Positions 1 through 12,994 are shown, counted from the first letter of the stretch. The stretch is 64,000 bases of DNA from Terebella lapidaria (GCA_949152475.1 OX424558.1:33180651-33244650); one strand, 5' to 3'. The notes: generated by a model not told the origin, from the letters alone. Numbers and translations are program-made.

Positions 1-1590
1 ACCTCTGACCATACACAGGCCTCACAAGTCTACCTCTGACTATAGCCTCACAAGTCTACCTCTGACCATACACAGGCCTCACAAGTCTACCCCTGACTAT
101 ACACAGGCCTCACAAGTCTACCTCTGACTATAGCCTCACAAGTCTACCTCTGACTATACACAAGCCTCACAAGTCTACCTCTATAGCCTCAGAAGTCTAC
201 CTCTGACCATAGCCCCACAAGTCTACCTCTGACTATAGCCTCACAAGTCTACCTCTGACCATACACAGGCCTCACAAGTCTACCTCTCACTATAGCCTCA
301 CAAGTCTACCTCTGACCATACACAGGCCTCACAAGTCTACCGCTGACTATACACGAGCCTCACAAGTCTACCTCTGACTATACACAGGCCTCACAAGTCT
401 ACCTCTGACTATAGCCTCACAAGTCTACCTCTGACTATACACAGGCCTCACAAGTCTACCTCTGACTATAGCCTCACAAGTCTACCTCTGACTATACGCA
501 GGCCTCACAAGTCTACCTCTGACTATAGCCTCACAAGTCTACCTCTGACCATACACAGGCCTCACAAGTCTACCTCTGACTATAGCCTCACAAGTCTACC
601 TCTGACCATACACAAGCCTCACAAGTCTACCTCTGACTATAGCCTCACAAGTCTACCTCTGACTACACACGGGCCTCACAAGTCTACCTCTGACTATACA
701 CAGGCCTCACAAGTCTACCTCTGACCATACACAGGCCTCACAAGTCTACCTCTGACCATACACAGGCCTCACAAGTCTACCTCTGACCATACACAGGCCT
801 CACAAGTCTACCTCTGACCATAGACGGGCCTCACAAGTCTACCTCTGACTATAGCCTCACAAGTCTACCTCTGACCATACACAAGCCTCACAAGTCTACC
901 TCTGACTATACACAGGCCTCACAAGTCTACCTTTGACCACATACGGGCCTCAGAAGTCTACCTCTGACCAGAGACGGGCCTCAGAAGTCTACCTCTGACT
1001 ATACACAAGCCTCATAAGTCTACCTCTGACTATAGCCTCACAAGTCTACCTCTGACCATATACCGGCCTCACAAGTCTACCTCTGACTATACACAAGCTT
1101 CACAAGTCTACTTCTGACTATACACAGGCCTCACAAGTCTACCTCTGACCATACACAGGCCTCACAAGTCTACCCCTGACCATACACAAGCCTCACAAGT
1201 CTACCTCTGACCACAGACGGGCCTCAGAAGTCTACCTCTGACTATACACAAGCCTCATAAATCTACCTTTGACTATACACAAGACTCACAAGTCTGCCTC
1301 TGACTATACACAGGCCTCACAAGTCTACTTCTGACTATAGGCTCACAAGTCTATTTCTGACTATACACAGGCCTCACAAGTCTAACTCTGACTATAGCCT
1401 CACAAGTCTACCTCTGACCATACACCGGCCTCACAAGTCTACCTTTGACTATACACAGGCCTCACAAGTCTACCTCTGACTATAGCCTCACAAGTCTACC
1501 TCTGACCATACACAAGCATCACAAGTCTACCTCTGGCTATACACAGGCCTCACAAGTCTACCTCTGACTAGAGCCTCACAAGTCTACCTC
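1..1590. repeat. Higher-order repeat, copy 1
   Basis: The first roughly 1590 bases of array A recur at 2311-3900, offset by exactly 2310 bp, with the same order of long, short and variant monomers. I found only an isolated substitution (GCATC versus GCCTC near 1517/3827) before the copies diverge at about 1590/3900. This points to a recent unequal exchange or segmental duplication inside the array. Copy 1 may begin outside the window. Confidence 0.9.
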
Positions 1591-2310
1591 TGACTATAGC
1601 CTCACAAGTCTACCTCTGACCATAGACGGGCCTCACAAGTCTACCTCCGACTATACACAAGCCTCACAAGTCTACCTCCGACTATACACAGGCCTCACAA
1701 GTCTACCTCTGACCATACACAGGCCTCACAAGTCTACCTCTGACCATAGACGGGCCTCACAAGTCTATCCCTGACTATAATAAGGCCTCACAAGTCTACC
1801 TCTGACTATAGCCTCACAAGTCTACCTCTGACTATAGCCTCACAAATCTACCTCTGACTATACACAGGCCTCACAAGTCTACCTCTGACTATAGGCTCAC
1901 AAGTCTACTTCTGACTATACACATGCCTCACAAGTCTACTTCTGACTATAGCCTCACAAGTCTACCTCTGAACATACACAGGCCTCACAAGTCTACCTTT
2001 GACTATACACAGGCCTCACAAGTCTACCTCTGACTATAGCCTCACAAGTCTACCTCTGACCATACACAAACCTCACAAGTCTACCTCTGACTATAGCCTC
2101 ACAAGTCTACCTCTGACTATAGCCTCACAAGTCTACCTCTGACCATACACAAGCCTCATAAGTCTACCTCTGACTATACACAGGCCTCACAAGTCTACCT
2201 CTGACTATACACAGGCCTCACAAGTCTACCTCGGACTATAGCCTCACAAGTCTACCTCTGACTATAGCCTCACAAGTCTACCTCTGACCACACACAAGCC
2301 TCATAATTCT

Positions 2311-3900
2311 ACCTCTGACCATACACAGGCCTCACAAGTCTACCTCTGACTATAGCCTCACAAGTCTACCTCTGACCATACACAGGCCTCACAAGTCTAC
2401 CCCTGACTATACACAGGCCTCACAAGTCTACCTCTGACTATAGCCTCACAAGTCTACCTCTGACTATACACAAGCCTCACAAGTCTACCTCTATAGCCTC
2501 AGAAGTCTACCTCTGACCATAGCCCCACAAGTCTACCTCTGACTATAGCCTCACAAGTCTACCTCTGACCATACACAGGCCTCACAAGTCTACCTCTCAC
2601 TATAGCCTCACAAGTCTACCTCTGACCATACACAGGCCTCACAAGTCTACCGCTGACTATACACGAGCCTCACAAGTCTACCTCTGACTATACACAGGCC
2701 TCACAAGTCTACCTCTGACTATAGCCTCACAAGTCTACCTCTGACTATACACAGGCCTCACAAGTCTACCTCTGACTATAGCCTCACAAGTCTACCTCTG
2801 ACTATACGCAGGCCTCACAAGTCTACCTCTGACTATAGCCTCACAAGTCTACCTCTGACCATACACAGGCCTCACAAGTCTACCTCTGACTATAGCCTCA
2901 CAAGTCTACCTCTGACCATACACAAGCCTCACAAGTCTACCTCTGACTATAGCCTCACAAGTCTACCTCTGACTACACACGGGCCTCACAAGTCTACCTC
3001 TGACTATACACAGGCCTCACAAGTCTACCTCTGACCATACACAGGCCTCACAAGTCTACCTCTGACCATACACAGGCCTCACAAGTCTACCTCTGACCAT
3101 ACACAGGCCTCACAAGTCTACCTCTGACCATAGACGGGCCTCACAAGTCTACCTCTGACTATAGCCTCACAAGTCTACCTCTGACCATACACAAGCCTCA
3201 CAAGTCTACCTCTGACTATACACAGGCCTCACAAGTCTACCTTTGACCACATACGGGCCTCAGAAGTCTACCTCTGACCAGAGACGGGCCTCAGAAGTCT
3301 ACCTCTGACTATACACAAGCCTCATAAGTCTACCTCTGACTATAGCCTCACAAGTCTACCTCTGACCATATACCGGCCTCACAAGTCTACCTCTGACTAT
3401 ACACAAGCTTCACAAGTCTACTTCTGACTATACACAGGCCTCACAAGTCTACCTCTGACCATACACAGGCCTCACAAGTCTACCCCTGACCATACACAAG
3501 CCTCACAAGTCTACCTCTGACCACAGACGGGCCTCAGAAGTCTACCTCTGACTATACACAAGCCTCATAAATCTACCTTTGACTATACACAAGACTCACA
3601 AGTCTGCCTCTGACTATACACAGGCCTCACAAGTCTACTTCTGACTATAGGCTCACAAGTCTATTTCTGACTATACACAGGCCTCACAAGTCTAACTCTG
3701 ACTATAGCCTCACAAGTCTACCTCTGACCATACACCGGCCTCACAAGTCTACCTTTGACTATACACAGGCCTCACAAGTCTACCTCTGACTATAGCCTCA
3801 CAAGTCTACCTCTGACCATACACAAGCCTCACAAGTCTACCTCTGGCTATACACAGGCCTCACAAGTCTACCTCTGACTATAGCCTCACAAGTCTACCTC
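2311..3900. repeat. Higher-order repeat, copy 2
   Basis: Second copy of the pattern at 1-1590, almost base-for-base identical at a 2310-bp offset. Rare variants such as CTATAGCCTCAGAAG, CACGAGCC and AGACTCACAAGTCTGCC occur in the same order in both copies, which rules out chance similarity between monomers. Confidence 0.9.
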
Positions 3901-5539
3901 TGACCATACACAAGCCTCATAAGTCTACTTCTGACTATACACAAGCCTCACAAGTCTACCTCTGACCATAGCCTCACAAGTCTACCTCTGACTATAGCCT
4001 AACAAGTCTACCTCTGACCACAGACAAGCCTCACAAGTCTACTGCTGACTATACACAGGCCTCACAAGTCTACCTCTGACCACAGACAAGCCTCACAAGT
4101 CTACCTCTGACCATACACAGGCCTCACGAGTCTACCTCTGACTATAGCCTCACAAGTCTACCTCTGACCATACACAGGCCTCACAAGTCTACCTCTGACC
4201 ATACACAGGCCTCACGAGTCTACCTCTGACTATACACAGGCCTCACAAGTCTACCTCTGACTTTACACAAGCCTCACAAGTCTACCTCTGACCATACACA
4301 GGCCTCACAAGTCTACCTCTGACTATACACAGGCCTCACAAGTCTACCTCTGACCATACACGGGCCTCACAAGTCTACCTCTGACTATACACAAGCCTCA
4401 CAAGTCTACCTCTGACCATACACAGGCCTCACAAGTCTACCTCTGACCATACACAAGCCTCACAAGTCTACCTCTGACTATACACAAGCCTAACAAGACT
4501 ACCTCTGACTAAAGCCTCACAAATCTACCTCTGACCATACACAGGCCTCACAAGTCTACCTCTGACCATACACAGGCCTCACAAGTCTACCTCTGACTAT
4601 AGACGGGCCTCACAAGTCAACCTCTGACTATACACAGGCCTCACAAGTCTACCTCTGACTATAGTCTCACAAGTCTACCTCTGACCATACACAGGCCTCA
4701 CAAGTCTACCTCTGACTATATACGAGCCTCACAAGTCTACCTCTGAATATACACAGGCGTCACAAGTCTACCTCTGACTATAGCCTCACAAGTCTACCTC
4801 TGACTATACACAGGCCTCACAAGTCTACCTCTGACCATACACATGCCTCACAAGTCTACCTCTGACTGTAGCCTCACAAGTCTACCTCTGACCATACACA
4901 AGCCTCACAAGTCTACCTCTGACTATAGCCTCACAAGTCTACCTCTGACTATACACGGGGCTCATTAGTCTACCTCTGACTATACACAGGCCTCACAAGT
5001 CTACCTCTGACCATACACAAGCCTCACAAGTCTACCTCTGACTATAGCCTCACAAATCTATCTCTGACTATACACGGGCCTCACTAGTCTACCTCTGACT
5101 ATACACATGCCTCACAAGTCTACCTCTGACTATAGCCTCACAAGTCTACCTCTGACCATATACAAGCCCCACAAGTCTACCTCTGACTATAGCCTCACAA
5201 GTCTACCTCTGACTATACACGGGCCTCACTAGTCTACCTCTGACTATACACAAGCCTCACAAGTCTACCTCTGACTATAGCCTCACAAGTCTACCTCTGA
5301 CTATACACAGGCCTCACAAGTCTACCTCTGACTATAGCCTCACAAGTCTATATCTGACCATAGACGGGCCTCACAAGTCTACCTCTGACTATACACAAGC
5401 CTCACAAGTCTACCTCTGACTATAGCCTCACAAGTCTACCTATGACCATAGACGGGCCTCACAAGTCTACCTCTGACTATAGCCTCACAAGTCTACCGCT
5501 GACTATAGCCTCACAAGTCTACCTCTGACCATAGACGGG

Positions 5540-6170
5540 CCTCACAAGTCTACCTCCGACTATACACAAGCCTCACAAGTCTACCTCTGACTATACACAG
5601 GTATCACAAGTCTACCTCTGACCATACACAGGCCTCACAAGTCTACCTCTGACCATACACAAGCCTCAAAAGTCTACCTCTGACCATACACAGGCCTCAA
5701 AAGTCTACCTCTGACCATAGACGGGCCTCACAAGTCTACCCCTGACTATACACAAGCCTCACAAGTCTACCTCTGACTATACACAGGTATCACAAGTCTA
5801 CCTCTGACCATACACAGGCCTCACAAGTCTACCTCTGACCATACACAGGCCTCACAAGTCTACCTCTGACTATACACAGGTATCACAAGTCTACCTCTGA
5901 CCATACACAGGCCTCACAAGTCTACCTCTGACCATACACAGGCCTCAAAAGTCTACCTCTGACCATAGACGGGCCTCACAAGTCTACCTCCGACTATACA
6001 CAAGCCTCACAAGTCTACCTCTGACTATACACAGGTATCACAAGTCTACCTCTGACCATACACAGGCCTCACAAGTCTACCTCTGACCATACACAGGCCT
6101 CAAAAGTCTACCTCTGACCATAGACGGGCCTCACAAGTCTACCCCTGACTATACACAGGCCTCACAAGTC
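5540..6170. repeat. Local multi-monomer repeat marked by the GTATCAC variant
   Basis: A run of several monomers marked by the variant ACACAGGTATCACAAG recurs about four times (near 5595, 5785, 5877 and 6030). It is often followed by a monomer reading CTCAAAAG and then one reading TAGACGGG. This is a second, younger and shorter higher-order pattern inside array A, independent of the 2310-bp one. Confidence 0.7.
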
Positions 6171-7937
6171 TACCTCTGACTATAGCCTCACAAGTCTACC
6201 TCTGACTATAGCCTCACAAGTCTACCTCTGACCATACACACGCTTCACAAGTCTATCTCTGACTATACACAGGCCTCACAAGTCTACCTCTGACCATAGA
6301 CGGGCCTCACAAGTCTACCTCCGACTATACACAAGCCTCACAAGTCTACCTCTGACTATACACAGGCCTCACATGTCTACCTCTGACCATACGCAGGCCT
6401 CACAAGTCTACCTCTGACCATTGACGGGCCTCACAAGTCTACCCCTGACTATACACAGGCCTCACAAGTCTACATCTGACTATAGCCTCACAAGTCTACC
6501 TCTGACTATAGCCTCACAAGTCTACCTCTGACCATATACGGGCCTCACAAGTCTACCTCTGACTATACACAAGCTTCACAAGTCTACCTCTGACTACACA
6601 CAGGCCTCACAAGTCTACCTCTGACCATACACAGGCCTCACAAGTCTACCCCTGACCATACACAAGCCTCACAAGTGTACCTCTGACCATAGACGGGCCT
6701 CACAAGTCTACCTCTGACTATACACAAGCCTCATAAGTCTACCTTTGACTATACACAAGACTCACAAGTCTGCCTCTGACTATACACAGGCCTCCTAAAT
6801 CTACCTCTGACTATAGGCTCACAAGTCTACTTCTGACTATACACAGGCCTCACAAGTCTACCTCTGACTATAGCCTCACAAGTCTACCTCTGACCATACA
6901 CAGGCCTCACAAGTCTACCTTTGACTATACACAGGCCTCACAAGTCTACCTCTGACTATAGCCTCACAAGTCTACCTCTGACCATACACAGGCCTCACAA
7001 GTCTACCTTTGACTATACACAAGCCTCACAAGTCTACCTCTGACCATACACAGGCCTCATAAGTCTACCTCTGACTATACACAGGCCTCACAAGTCTACC
7101 TTTGACTATACACAAGCCTCACAAGTCTACCTCTGACCATACACAGGCCTCATAAGTCTACCTCTGACTATACACAAGCCTCACAAGTCTACCTCTGACT
7201 ATAGCCTCACAAGTCTACCTCTGACTATAGCCTCACAAGTCTACCTCTGACTATACACAGGCCTCACAAGTCTACCTCTGACCACACACAGGCCTCACGA
7301 GTCTACCTCTGACTATAGCCTCACAAGTCTACCTCTGACCATACACAGGCCTCACAAGTCTACCTCTGACCATACACAGGCCTCACAAGTCTACCTCTGA
7401 CTATACACAGGCCTCACATGTCTACCTCTGACCATACACGGGCCTCAGAAGTCTACCTCTGACCATAGACGGGCCTCACAAGTCTACCTCTGACCATACA
7501 CAGGCCTCACAAGTCTACCTCTGACCATACACGGGCCTCAGAAGTCTACCTCTGACTATACACAAGCCTAACAAGTCTACCTCTGACTATAGCCTCAAAA
7601 ATCTACCTCTGACCATACACAAGCCTCACAAGTCTACCTCTGACTATACACAAGCCTAACAAGACTACCTCTGACTAAAGCCTCACAAATCTACCTCTGA
7701 CCATACACAAGCCTCACAAGTCAACCTCTGACTATAGACGGGCCTCACAAGTCTACCTCTGACTATACACAAGCCTCACAAGTGTACCTCTGACCATAGA
7801 CGGGCCTCACAAGTCTACCTCTGACTATACACAAGCCTCATAAGTCTACCTTTGACTATACACAAGACTCACAAGTAAGCGTTATTTCAGCTCAAAAACA
7901 TATGGAAATCAAGTAAGACACAATTAAAATGTAATGC

Positions 7938-8164
7938 CATGTTATAATCGGGATAAAAACTGGTTTGCCATGACGTTTGTGGCGATTAGAAACGCTCGAG
8001 GGACTGTGTCGCAGATTTGAGACCGACCCGAAGGGGAGGTCTCAAATGTGGCGGCACAGTCCCGAGGTCTGTGAGGCCTGTGTGAGGCCTGTGTATGGTC
8101 AGAGGGAGACATGTGAGGCCTGTGTATCATGGCAAACCAGTTTTTATCCCTTAACTATAACATG
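7938..8164. mobile_element. Foldback TIR element carrying antisense satellite monomers
   Basis: The left end 7938-7972 and the right end 8128-8164 are inverted copies over about 35 bp (shared core GGATAAAAACTGGTTTGCCA) with a small mismatch near the outer tip. The interior holds a second imperfect palindrome (GGGACTGTG...CACAGTCCC around 8002-8063). Next to the right end, about 8065-8127, lie two or three satellite monomers in the opposite orientation to array A (TGAGGCCTGTGTATGGTCAG). There is no coding capacity. A non-autonomous DNA transposon (MITE) is the simplest reading; I could not assign a superfamily because no clear target duplication is visible. Confidence 0.75.
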
Positions 8165-8781
8165 AAAAGTTATCGCCAGAAACGTTCTCCTCCTGCCATT
8201 CAGAAATGAAGGGTGGGACACCAACGACTTTGAATATATATCTATATATACATGAACTTATATATTTGAACATCAAATATATGTCATTTTAATGATTTCA
8301 TTATGTACATGTATTTCACGATGCATTGATTGTCCAAAAAGGGCCACCAGGCGAAACTGCCCTGAACCAGAAAGTGGAAGTTCACTCATTTGACAGGCAC
8401 ATAACCAGACATGAGCCATCGGCTGTTTGATTTTACCACTACATCCTTATTGAATTTGGATACCTGCAAATGATGAACCATAGCCTGGGGTGGGAATCGA
8501 ACCCACAGTTCTGGACAACCAATAACAATGATATTGCAATTTAATGTTACAGCACATGCAAAATACATCCGAAAACTGACTGAAAATCTTTCACTAACAA
8601 ATCAAAACTAATCGCAGTAATGTCCGCATCAAAATTTTACCAGTAATACCAACAAATTGTCATACTTTCCATAACAAACATACAATTTTACAAATAGGTT
8701 GACATTGTCATTTCCCAAAGCAACATGGAAACAGACTAAAATTTAAGAACAATCTGAGCACACAAAGCTCAATGCCCCCAC
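8165..8781. other. Gene-free AT-rich stretch with a tRNA-like T-arm
   Basis: I see no gene here. At 8490-8506 the minus strand reads GTGGGTTCGATTCCCAC, a perfect T-arm/B-box hairpin, but there is no matching A box or acceptor stem. It is either a decayed tRNA-derived SINE or chance. A TA-rich run lies near 8235-8285. Confidence 0.5.
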
Positions 8782-10124
8782 CTAGCAGCCCACACACTCG
8801 TTGTGAAACCACTTATCACATGTGTCGCACGTGATCCAGTGCACCATGCAAGGTTGTCGTCCCGAACTGGATGAAGGGGGAGAATCGCCCATGCACACAT
8901 TACATACATCATCACTCTCACTCACACATGCATTGTCGATATGGATGTTTGTGTTGTGTGTGTCGTTATTTGTCGATCTTGTGTCCTTTCCGTTGGCCCT
9001 TCCCTTGCTCTTGCCCTTGCCCTTTCCTGCTTTCTTACCTTGTACTGTTTCCAGCTGCCCTCCGCCCTCTTGTTGATCTCAACCTTTCTCTTTCTCAGTT
9101 GTTTCTGTGTGCCCTGTTCTTCTTCATCTCTTTCTGGTGACTCCTCCATTTGCTTCTTTGTACTTCTCTGTCTCCTTTTGCCCTTTCCTGCTGCAGTGTC
9201 CTGTTTCGCATCCATTTTCTTCGTTGCCCTTTCCTTCTTTTCATCTGCCTTTTTCTGTCTTTCCTGCCTTCGCGCCTCCTTCTCTTTGTCCAGCTCTTCT
9301 TTCTTCTGTAGCTGCTTCAAAATGGCTTCCGACGTTATTGTTCTGCCAAAGTTGACAACTTTCCCGCGTCTGGCTGTTGTTGGTTTCGTGGTGGTCCCAG
9401 GAACGATGAAAAAATCTTGAACTTCTTCCGTGAGGTCCAGCACGGTCTGCACAGGGTGATGACATTTTATGACTTGGTGGCATGTCGGACAGTGTGATCC
9501 TTTCAGTTCAGCATTGTCTTCTGTGTTGCTGCTCTTGCTGCACTGGTGTCCGGATGTTTGAGGGCCGCACTTGGGTCCAGTCGATGGCCTTTGAGTTCAG
9601 AGGGTTAATACCACACTTTGTGAATGATGACTTGACCGTACTTGGAGAACAGACCTTATCGATAGCATAACTGAGTACAGTTGGGAGTTTGGCTCGTGAG
9701 ATTACATTGTTGTTATGCAACAAATTTAGGGATTGGGCTATGGAAATGAATTTGGCCTTGATGTGCTGAGATAAAGCCACGTCCAAGGGTTGCAGTAGAT
9801 GCGTTGTGTGTGCTGGCAATCCTAGTACGTCAATCTGTTTGATATGGAAAACCAAAACTTAGCATTTCGTGCATATCCACATTCTGAAATAGACCAAATC
9901 AATCAACAAGTCTATCACTCCAAAAAAAAAGATGGATACCTGCTCCTCCTTTGCCTTGCAATCAACTTTAAGCTAACGTGAGACTCGTGATTATCGCAGA
10001 TTAGCAACACAGGCCTCATTCGCCCACAGTTTGGAATGAAGATTTGGGTGAACCACTCATAAAATAATTCGGTGTCCATGTACCCTGTTGGATCACAAGC
10101 ACTTCCACATACCGATAGATACAT
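8782..10124 (-). pseudogene. Decayed pogo/Tigger-like (DDE_1) transposase
   Basis: The C-terminal two thirds of a DDE_1 transposase of the pogo/Tigger/jerky type, a plain DNA transposon. In protein order: a stretch with GYMDTELFYEWF, then VLLICDNHESHVS (second catalytic Asp), LPAHTTHLLQPLDVALSQHI (third catalytic Asp in LQPLDV), a segment ending GINPLNSKAIDW, a CPTCHQVIKCHH cluster, a long Lys/Glu/Arg-rich region, and a final PHD-like cluster CNVC...CDTCDKWFHNEC that stops at 8782. The reading needs frame changes near 9955, near 9545 and near 9060, plus removal of a probable intron at 9835-9939, so it is a dead copy. The N-terminal DNA-binding (CENP-B-type HTH) region and first catalytic Asp are absent; a stop lies just upstream of 10124. 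Family is supported by the two catalytic blocks; the subfamily is inference. I found no flanking inverted repeats. Confidence 0.85.
9835..9939 (-). other. Probable 105-bp intron in the pogo-like transposase
   Basis: On the minus strand the donor reads GAGCAG|GTATCC and the acceptor ATATCAAACAG|ATTGAC. Joining these edges gives ...CKAKEEQ followed by IDVLGLPAHTTH with no gap, which is the spacing expected between the CDNHESH and LPAHTTH blocks of this family. The interval itself contains in-frame stops. Confidence 0.6.
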
Positions 10125-10185
10125 TTACAATACCGAATAAATATCAATATTGTGTGATGTGTTAATATATGATTGTTAACTTTAA

Positions 10186-11460
10186 ACTCCACCTCTGACC
10201 ATAAACAGGCCTGAAAAGTCTGCTCCTGTCTATAGACAGGTCTCAGAAGTCTCCCATCTGACCACAGAGAGGCTTCACAAAAGTATCCATCTGACCACAG
10301 ACTGGCCTAAAAGTTTCCATTTCGCCAAAGACAGACCTCACAAGTCTCCCTCTGACTATAGACAGGCCTCACAAGTCTGTCACCATATATAAATTAATAT
10401 ATTTATATATATGCAACCTTTTTGTAACAGTCAGGCAACCATTTCGCTACATTAAAATCTTTCTACAAGGGTCGAGCGACAAAGAAGTCAACGCATTGGC
10501 ACATAAGCAGTTTGCGTTTTTCTGATTAAATTCGTGTCCACAGACATGATAGACATGTCAGTGTGCCTCTAAAGTCTACTGCTGACCATAGACAGTCGTC
10601 ATAAGTCTCCATTTTACCACAGACAAGCCTCACAAATCTACCTCTGACCATACACAGGCCTCACAAGTCTACCTCTGACTATACACAGGCCTCACAAGTC
10701 TACCTCTGACCATACACAAGCCTCACAAGTCTCCATCTGACCATAGACGGGCCTCACAAGTCTCCATCTGAATACAAAGAAGACTCCAAAGTCTCCTTAT
10801 AGACAAGCCTCGGATGTCTCTTCATATATAAACATATGTATATATTTACAACCTTTTTGTAACAATCAGACAACCATTTTGCTACATTAGCATTTTACTG
10901 TATGGGTTGTGTGACAAACAAGTCAACTCAATGGAAACTAGCCATCACATGTCTCGTTCTTAACATAATCGAGCCACACTACCTCCCCGTGGCCTCAAAA
11001 GTCATTGGTGAACATATATAGGCTTCATAATTCTCATGCTGACCATCAGCAGAACTCACAAGTCTCCCTCTGATCATATCCAGGATACACAAGTCTAAAG
11101 TGGCCTATAGACAGACCTCACAAGTATATTCCTGTCCATTGACAGGCCTCACAAATCTACCTCTGACCATAGGCAGGCCTCAATAGTCTGCACCTGAACA
11201 ACATGATTCAAGTCTACTTCTGTCCATAGACAGGTCTCAGACGACTATCTCGTCACATTTTCCCTCGGAGCAAAGGCAGGTCTCACATTCTCCCTCCCAC
11301 TATACATAGGCCTCACATATCTCCCTGTGACCATAGACAGGATTCACTTGTCTCCCTTCACCATAAACATGCCTCAGAATCCGCCAGATGACCACACACC
11401 TGCTTCAAATGCTAATGTAACAAAATGGTTGTCTGATTGTTACAAAAAGGTTGTAAATAT
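10186..11460. repeat. Satellite block B: diverged monomers plus two module-M copies
   Basis: Diverged relatives of the satellite monomer (GACAGGCCTCACAAGTCT types) alternate with a non-satellite module, M, at about 10382-10560 and 10812-10990. M contains a TATATA run, then ACCTTTTTGTAACA and a CAACCATTTTGCTACATTA-like stretch. Between the two M copies lies a short run of canonical monomers (about 10636-10760, roughly five units). Right of the second M are more diverged units to about 11400, then an inverted M fragment (11410-11460) where the retroelement begins. Block C (20441-27730) has the same parts in the same order. Confidence 0.85.
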
Positions 11461-12196
11461 TATCGTAGTGTGGTTTGGGGGGATGGGTTGTAGGTGTGGA
11501 AGGATGACACTCGAGTTTTGATTCCAAATTTATTGTGTAATCCAGCTGTTACAGTACTGTTGTCAGTGATCACAAATGACACGAACTTCGAATTCGCCCG
11601 GGTGACATCGATGATTCGATTTCTTTAGCATCTTACTGACTGTCCGCTATTAGTTTTAATATTCCATTGTTAGGGATAACTTGCCGGGGCCGACGTGATG
11701 TTAGGTGCGACACCTCCGACCACACAGAACCAAAACTAAAGAATTTTTGAATTTTGAAAAGGACGCCAAGCCTGGTCTGATCTTACGTGCTATATGGTCA
11801 AACCAATCACAAAGTAGAACAGATCCAAACTGGCGTTTGTGGGTGGGACTATGGTCCCAAATAAGGTGATCCAGAAAGTGTTGCTATGGCAACAAGGACA
11901 GAGGATAGAGATTTAGGGAAAATGTCCAAAACCATGAATATTCGAAATACCAGACAAAGGAATTACTGAACAAGGGATCACCTCAAAATTTAGAAAAGTG
12001 GAAACAAGTTTAAAACAGTTGTAACTCACCAAGTTCACAATAATACAGATTGTGACATAGAATAAAGATGTACTACTTAGTACAATGGTAGTAACACAAT
12101 ATAATAATCATATAGATATTTTAGTTTAAACAATAATTAATCTTGATTGGCAATTGATACCTCATTGGACAGATATCGAATTTCAACATTATGATA
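11461..12196 (-). repeat. 3' LTR of the Ty3/gypsy element
   Basis: 736 bp, matching 18755-19490 throughout by eye. In element sense it starts TATCATAATG and ends CACTACGATA, so the tips form a short TATC/GATA inverted repeat rather than the usual TG/CA. An AATAAA signal lies near its 3' end (minus strand, 11529-11534). Confidence 0.95.
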
Positions 12197-12210
12197 TTTG
12201 CCCCCTTTTT
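12197..12210 (-). other. Polypurine tract
   Basis: In element sense the sequence just before the 3' LTR reads AAAAAGGGGGCAAA, the expected plus-strand primer. Its position confirms where the LTR begins. Confidence 0.85.
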
Positions 12211-12994
12211 AAGCTTAAAATCTCCTGATTTTACACACATGTTGGATATACATATATGTCGGGCAGCTTGTTATTCAGAATACAGAAATGCATTCAATAC
12301 TCTACTACATTCAATACTCTACTACTACAACAACTTTCAACAGCATTGTTAAATGCAATACCAGCATTACAATTTCATTCAATTTCAACATTATGGTTAT
12401 ATGCATCCATCTTCTATCTCATATACCATGGTACAGACTTTTCATCAAACATACTTGTTCAGCTGCTCAAAGGTCACCTACGCTGCATAGAGTACAATGT
12501 ATGAACATTTGACGGTTAGAGGTTAATACGACAAAAGACATTGTTACCATGCGACAAAAAAAAATAGATAATAAAATGAATTTTGTTGGCCGTCCTAAAA
12601 ACACAAATTAAAATTGGTACAATGACATGTCCACTTACACCCTATAATAGGACTTAAAATTGGTATACCTGCCTATTTTGGTATCAACATGTAAATACAA
12701 GGACTTATACAGGCATTTGATTTTCACAGACACGATTTCTTGACCAGAGAGGTAAGTAATGTACCTGGTTTGTGATACCTGTACTAAACAATGCGTACAT
12801 GCGTATCATATCTTAATAGGCCTTCAGATGGCCATATACCATGTACCTACGTATGACACAAGGTCTACAAATGATTCATACAAAATGCAAAATACAAGGT
12901 GGGTTCAGTCACCTGTTTTGACCGTAAGCTATTCTACGTATTTTTTTGTAATTTTTTTTTTTTTATTTATTTTCCTTATATACAAATATTCTAA
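12211..12994 (-). other. Non-coding 3' region of the Ty3/gypsy element
   Basis: About 780 bp between the pol stop and the polypurine tract. No further domain or envelope-like frame is recognisable on the element's sense strand. A T-rich run lies near 12940-12970. Confidence 0.7.

Larger units (their letters stand above)
1..7877. repeat. Satellite array A (31/26-bp monomers)
   Basis: The whole interval is one head-to-tail array. The long monomer is 31 bp (CCTCACAAGTCTACCTCTGA followed by CCATACACAGG or CTATACACAAG). The short monomer is 26 bp and ends in CTATAG, lacking five bases of the long form. Long and short units alternate irregularly. Common variants are TAGACGGG for TACACAGG and CCCCTGAC for CCTCTGAC. 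The array starts before the window and stops cleanly at about 7877, followed by unique AT-rich sequence. No frame stays open through it, so it is not coding. The same monomer recurs at 10.2-11.2 kb and 20.9-27.0 kb. Confidence 0.97.

Noticed and set aside
1-7877. Regular repeats with alternating spacing, resembling a CRISPR array
   Set aside because: The parts between conserved segments are themselves repeats, not unique spacers, and the context (SINE, LTR element, introns) is eukaryotic. It is a satellite.
8490-8506. Possible tRNA gene on the minus strand from a perfect T-arm
   Set aside because: No A box, anticodon arm or pairing acceptor stem at the right distance.
8922-9420. Plus-strand hydrophobic, Phe/Cys/Leu-rich frames opposite the pogo-like gene
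   Set aside because: They are the antisense of the Lys/Glu-rich region of the minus-strand transposase.
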